DNA of 46,308 nucleotides from an uncultured Oscillospiraceae bacterium (lineage in GTDB: Bacteria > Bacillota > Clostridia > Oscillospirales > Oscillospiraceae), in assembly GCA_900763995.1 (NCBI GenBank), contig CAAFMK010000049.1:1-46308 (forward strand). The letters are read 5' to 3'. The notes below the pieces were generated by a model. It saw nothing but the letters and a program-made list of their open reading frames with translations. It ran no database searches and was not told where the DNA came from. The translations under genes were made by a program, and so were the position numbers. Of the stretch, positions 42,905 through 46,308 are shown one piece after another (positions within the stretch are counted from its first letter, which is position 1; the number at the start of each line of letters is the position of its first letter).

Positions 42905-43960
42905 GTGAAAACAGTTGAGGAAATTTATGGAGAGATGCTGGCCTGCTTTGAGGGGGAGACAGGGCTGGAGGCCAAACAGGGCACAGACCTGTCCGCTCGG
43001 CTATATGCAGTAGCTGCACAGGTGTACACTTTGTATGTTCAATCAGAGTGGGTGGTGCGGCAGGCATTTCCCCAGAGTGCAGAGGGGGAGTATCTGGATC
43101 GTCACGCCCAGCTGCGCAGTATAACACGAAAGTCCGCTGTGCCCGCAAGGGGTGTGATCCGGTTTATAGCAGAGGAGCCATCCGTAGTCCTGAGGGAGAT
43201 CCCCCAGGGGACGGTGTGTATGACCGCCAATCTGGTGCGTTTTGCAACCACCCAAAGTGCAGTTTTACCCCCGGAACAGCTGACAGTGGATGTGCCAATT
43301 CTGGCACTGGAGCCAGGAGAGGCAGGAAATGTGGCATCAGAGGCCATTGTGTCCATGGCGGTGGCCCCCATGGGAATTGCCAAATGTACCAACCCACAGC
43401 CCTGCACAGGGGGAGCCGATCAGGAGGGCGACGAGGCGCTGCGGGTGCGGATCTTGGATACCTTTCAGCGCCTGCCCAACGGTGCCAATGCCGCTTTTTA
43501 CGAACAGGGAGCCCTATCCTTTGATCAGGTGGTCGCAGCAGCGGTGATCCCCAGACCCCGGGGGGTTGGAACGGTGGATGTGATACCAGCAACACGATCT
43601 GGGACCCCGGATGAGAAGCTGCTCAATGATCTAAAGGCATATTTTGAGGAGCGCCGGGAGATTGCGGTGGAAGTTCAGGTCAAGGCACCGCGCACCATGT
43701 CTGTGGATCTGACGGTGAAGGTGCGTGCCAAAGGCGGCTGGGTGGGGGAGCAGGTGCGAAAGGGTGTGGAGGATCGGCTGCGCAGCTGGTTTGATGGAAG
43801 TCGGCTGGGTAAGGACATTCTGCTGGCCCAGCTGGGCAGCCTGATTTACAGCTGTGAGGGCGTGGAAAACTACGCTATCATTACACCATCCTCTGATACA
43901 AGTGTGGAGACAGATGTACTTCCAAGGCTGGGTAGTTTGAGGGTGGAGGCAATGGCATGA
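42905..43960 (+). CDS. Baseplate J-like protein (XkdT)
   Basis: A 351-residue wedge protein. It begins VKTVEEIYGEMLACFEGETG, carries the conserved SAEGEYLDRHAQLRSITRKS segment (in gpJ proteins the first-turn motif GxYLDxxA) and a beta-rich middle with VALEPGEAGN-type sequence (residues about 135-160), then the gpJ end domain with VDVIPATRSGTPDEKLLNDL. GTG at 42905 follows GGAGAGGGGGAGAAGG; the frame runs upstream to 42845 inside gp25, where it is not protein-like. Overlaps gpI by 4 bases. Confidence 0.9.
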   Translation: MKTVEEIYGEMLACFEGETGLEAKQGTDLSARLYAVAAQVYTLYVQSEWVVRQAFPQSAEGEYLDRHAQLRSITRKSAVPARGVIRFIAEEPSVVLREIPQGTVCMTANLVRFATTQSAVLPPEQLTVDVPILALEPGEAGNVASEAIVSMAVAPMGIAKCTNPQPCTGGADQEGDEALRVRILDTFQRLPNGANAAFYEQGALSFDQVVAAAVIPRPRGVGTVDVIPATRSGTPDEKLLNDLKAYFEERREIAVEVQVKAPRTMSVDLTVKVRAKGGWVGEQVRKGVEDRLRSWFDGSRLGKDILLAQLGSLIYSCEGVENYAIITPSSDTSVETDVLPRLGSLRVEAMA

Positions 43961-44544
43961 GCTATAAACAGTATTTGCGGGATCTCCTGCACCCTATGGG
44001 CATCTACGACCTGAATGCCAGGTTCAATGGAGGGGAGTTGGATGCACAGGGGGAGGCACTGGATGGTGTGGTGGACACCATGGATGAGATACAGCAAGAG
44101 ACCTCCCTGACCACGGCTGAAAGCTGGGGGCTGGAGAAAATAGCCCGCCTGTTTATCCGCCGCCCGTTGGCCGACCAGCCGCGCAAGCTTGCCGCTGCGC
44201 TGGCCGCCCTGCTGCGAATCAGTGGGGACAGCTTTACTTTGGCAGCCATCAACGATACCATCTCCGGCTGTGGAATCCCTGCGGTGGTCAAGGAGGTAGG
44301 GGTGGAACAGGTGGAGGTGTCCTTTCCAGGGGTGGCAGGAGAGCCAGAGGGATTTCAAGAGCTGAAGGTCATCATTGAGGACATATTGCCAACCCACCTG
44401 GGGATCTCCTATAGATTCTGGTATCTGACTTGGGAAGAGCTGGAGCACCTCTTTCCCACCTGGCAGGTGTTGGAGCAGCACCACTTTACCTGGGAAGAGC
44501 TGGAGGTCTGCGTAGAAACCATGTCCCCAGAGGGGGGAAGATAA
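43957..44544 (+). CDS. Tail protein I-like baseplate protein (XkdU/DUF2313-like)
   Basis: A 195-residue protein of the YmfQ/DUF2313 type, the outer wedge component that normally carries the tail fibres. It begins YKQYLRDLLHPMGIYDLNAR, has a helical first half (LTTAESWGLEKIARLFIRRP; KLAAALAALLRISGDSFTLA) and a strand-rich second half (VEQVEVSFPGVAGEPEGFQE). The last about 40 residues contain two copies of a TWEELE motif. It ends the module: no fibre, holin or endolysin gene follows before the terminator. Confidence 0.8.
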   Translation: MSYKQYLRDLLHPMGIYDLNARFNGGELDAQGEALDGVVDTMDEIQQETSLTTAESWGLEKIARLFIRRPLADQPRKLAAALAALLRISGDSFTLAAINDTISGCGIPAVVKEVGVEQVEVSFPGVAGEPEGFQELKVIIEDILPTHLGISYRFWYLTWEELEHLFPTWQVLEQHHFTWEELEVCVETMSPEGGR

Positions 44545-44547
44545 GAA

Positions 44548-44580
44548 AACTGGTCTGTACCAATGTGGTATAGACCAGTT
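44548..44580. terminator. Terminator between phage module and convergent acyl-CoA synthetase
   Basis: AACTGGTCTGTACC / GGTATAGACCAGTT, 14 pairs with one G-U, around a 5-base loop. TTTTATTTAT follows on the plus strand, and TTTTCTTATC on the minus strand. It can end both converging transcripts and marks the right end of the phage-derived module. Confidence 0.9.
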
Positions 44581-44586
44581 TTTTAT

Positions 44587-46221
44587 TTATCCCTGATTTT
44601 GTGCCTCTACCAGACGGACACCACAGTAGGTCTCCCGCAGCTTGGGCTTTTCGATTTTTCCAGTTGGATTGCGTGGAATTTGGGCAAAGATAATTTTTCG
44701 GGGGCGCTTGTAACGGGGGAGATCCATACAAAACTGGGTGATTTCCCCTGTGGAACAGGTCATGCCCTCCTTGATCTGAATGATGGCTGCGGCAATTTCT
44801 CCCAGGCGGCTGTCCGGCAGACCAATGACTGCCACATCATGCACCTTTGGGTAGGTGGCCAAAAATGCCTCGATCTGCACCGGGTACAGGTTCTCACCAC
44901 CAGAGATGATCACATCCTTCTTTCTGTCCACCAGGAAGATAAAGCCATCTTCATCCTGACGGGCCATATCTCCGGTATGGAGCCAGCCCTCTTTTAAAAC
45001 CTCAGCAGTGGCCTCCGGGTTTTGGTAGTAGCACACCATAACACCGGGGCCCTTGACACACAGCTCACCCACCTGACCGGCGGGGACAGGGGTGTTTTGC
45101 TCATCTACGATTTTCACTTCCCAGCCGAAGCCCGGAACACCAATGGCACCAACCTTATGAAGGTTACCCATACCCAGATGGACACAGCCAGGGCCGGTGG
45201 ACTCAGACAGACCATAGTTTGTGTCATATTTGTGGTGGGGGAAGTAGCTCATCCAGTGCTTGATGAGGGAGGGGGGGACTGGCTGTGCCCCAATGTGCAT
45301 CAGCCGCCACTGCTCCAGAGACTTTCCGTCCATGGTCAGCTCGCCCCTGTCCAGCATAGCCAGAATATCCTGGCACCAGGGCACCAGCAGCCACACAATG
45401 GTACACTTCTCACAGGAGACCGCATCAAAGATAGCCTGGGGGGAATTGCCCTTTAACAGCACCGCCTTACTGCCTGTGAACAGGGAACCAAACCAGTGCA
45501 TTTTGGCCCCAGTGTGGTAGAGAGGAGGGATACACAAAAAGACATCCTCGTGGGTGGTCTCGTGGTGGATGGCCTCCATACGGGCTGACTGAGCCAAGGC
45601 GTGGTGCTTGAGCAAAATAGCTTTGGGAAAACCGGTGGTGCCGGAGGAGTAGTAGATGGCGGCCTCATCCTCATCATCGATCAGCACTTTGGGGGCCATA
45701 CTGGAGCAGTTGGCCGTGGCCCTGTGGTAGTCATCGGCAAAGGAGGGGCAGGTGTCCCCCACAAACATAAGGAGCAGCTTATCTGAGATTTTGGGGACAA
45801 TGGCCTCTATACGCCCAATAAACTCAGGGCCAAAGAAGAGTACATCCGCATCGGCCAGCTTCAGGCAGTAGTCGATCTCATCGGAGGTGTAGCGAAAGTT
45901 CAGGGGGACGGCGATGGCCCCAGCCTTTAAGATACCAAAATAGATGGGGAGCCACTCCAGACAGTTCATCAGGAGGATGGCCACCTTCTGCCCCTTTCGA
46001 ATGCCCCGGCCCAAAAGCATATTGGCCACACGGTTGGCCTTCTCATCAAAGACCGACCAGGTGATCTCCCGGCGGTAGGGGGCGGAGGAGGTGGGCTGGA
46101 TCAGTTCATACTCCTTCCAGGTTAGACGCTGGGTCTCCCGCACCTCTGGATTGATTTCCACCAGGGCGATCTCTTCCCCATAGAGCTTGCTGTTGCGCTC
46201 CAGCAGGTCTGTGATTGGCAT
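44587..46221 (-). CDS. AMP-dependent acyl-CoA synthetase (ligase)
   Basis: A 544-residue member of the adenylate-forming (ANL) superfamily that activates a carboxylic acid to acyl-AMP and then acyl-CoA. P-loop YYSSGTTGFPKA (about 190-201), NYGLSESTGPG (adenine-binding region), GWLHTGDMARQDEDGFIFLV (Asp contacts ribose), hinge DRKKDVIISGGENLYP, and the catalytic Lys of PTGKIEKPKL near the C-terminus. Whether the substrate is a fatty or aromatic acid is not clear from sequence. An ATG at 46242 gives 7 more residues; the ATG at 46221 has AAAGGA upstream. The 46222-46308 stretch holds only its leader; no promoter was clear. Confidence 0.92.
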   Translation of the reverse strand: MPITDLLERNSKLYGEEIALVEINPEVRETQRLTWKEYELIQPTSSAPYRREITWSVFDEKANRVANMLLGRGIRKGQKVAILLMNCLEWLPIYFGILKAGAIAVPLNFRYTSDEIDYCLKLADADVLFFGPEFIGRIEAIVPKISDKLLLMFVGDTCPSFADDYHRATANCSSMAPKVLIDDEDEAAIYYSSGTTGFPKAILLKHHALAQSARMEAIHHETTHEDVFLCIPPLYHTGAKMHWFGSLFTGSKAVLLKGNSPQAIFDAVSCEKCTIVWLLVPWCQDILAMLDRGELTMDGKSLEQWRLMHIGAQPVPPSLIKHWMSYFPHHKYDTNYGLSESTGPGCVHLGMGNLHKVGAIGVPGFGWEVKIVDEQNTPVPAGQVGELCVKGPGVMVCYYQNPEATAEVLKEGWLHTGDMARQDEDGFIFLVDRKKDVIISGGENLYPVQIEAFLATYPKVHDVAVIGLPDSRLGEIAAAIIQIKEGMTCSTGEITQFCMDLPRYKRPRKIIFAQIPRNPTGKIEKPKLRETYCGVRLVEAQNQG

Positions 46222-46308
46222 ATCCCATCCATTCCTTTCCATAGCTTTCTGTTATATGGGATGGTTCCCATGATACTTCACTGGTTTTAAACTTTAAACT
46301 GTTGAAGC

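Larger units (their letters stand above)
31561..44544 (+). mobile_element. Compact phage-derived capsid and contractile-tail module (PBSX/Xkd-like), probably domesticated
   Basis: About 13 kb of same-strand, nearly gapless genes in classic head-to-tail order: small and large terminase, portal, protease, decoration, major capsid, three connector/terminator genes, sheath, tube, frameshifted chaperone, a short gene in the tape-measure slot, LysM protein, hub, spike, gp25, gpJ and gpI. Absent: integrase, repressor, replication, holin, endolysin, tail fibres, a long tape measure, and recognisable att repeats. No reading frame is broken, and base composition looks like the neighbours. It ends at a strong terminator. 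A defective prophage is the conservative reading; a domesticated particle is the alternative. Confidence 0.8.

Overview
The window (about 46.3 kb) reads as chromosome of a motile, S-layer-bearing, anaerobic Gram-positive of the class Clostridia. The Oscillospiraceae (Oscillibacter, Intestinimonas and relatives) are the best guess. This rests on the mixture of low-GC-type Shine-Dalgarno sites, a DUF6470/FlgN/FlgM flagellar cluster, SLH-domain surface proteins, a GlgB-GlgC-GlgD-GlgA operon and a PBSX/Xkd-type phage module. Genus assignment is inference. No rRNA, tRNA, CRISPR array, transposase or integrase was seen.

Layout. (1) 21-4272, minus strand: end of a flagellar operon, flgM-flgN-flgK-flgL-DUF6470, starting from a sigma-28-like promoter and running off the left edge. 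(2) 4391-9054, minus: chemotaxis operon cheA-cheW-cheR-cheB with a sigma-28-like promoter and a clear terminator. (3) 9101-11475, plus: a FliK-like protein, an orphan FlhB C-terminal domain (FlhX) and a PilZ protein with both c-di-GMP motifs, in overlapping order. (4) 11502-20138, plus: two very large secreted S-layer-type proteins, one with N-terminal SLH domains and one with C-terminal SLH domains plus six tandem repeats of about 115 residues. (5) 20226-21005, minus: membrane-anchored polysaccharide deacetylase. (6) 21236-29986, minus: glycogen metabolism. glgB-glgC-glgD-glgA share one consensus promoter and end at a terminator; glgP follows with its own consensus promoter and terminator. 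(7) 30100-31248, minus: D-Ala-D-Ala carboxypeptidase (DacF/PBP5 type). (8) 31561-44544, plus: a tightly packed, fully intact phage-like particle module. (9) 44587-46221, minus: acyl-CoA synthetase.

The phage-like module is the most unusual part. In 13 kb it encodes terminase, portal, protease, decoration protein, major capsid, connectors, contractile sheath and tube, a frameshifted tail chaperone, and a full baseplate hub/wedge set. It has no integrase, repressor, replication, holin, endolysin or tail-fibre gene, and no normal tape-measure gene: a 207-codon gene stands in the tape-measure position. All its genes are open, overlap or nearly touch, and end at a strong terminator. This suggests a domesticated particle (gene-transfer-agent-like, or a very short contractile device) rather than a decaying prophage, but that is inference.

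The surface/motility half fits together: FlgM and the sigma-28-like promoters link flagellar filament assembly and chemotaxis, the FliK-like/FlhX pair is probably an accessory to flagellar export, and PilZ could couple c-di-GMP to motility or to the S-layer genes just downstream. The glycogen half covers synthesis (GlgC/GlgD, GlgA, GlgB) and breakdown (GlgP), with breakdown under separate control.
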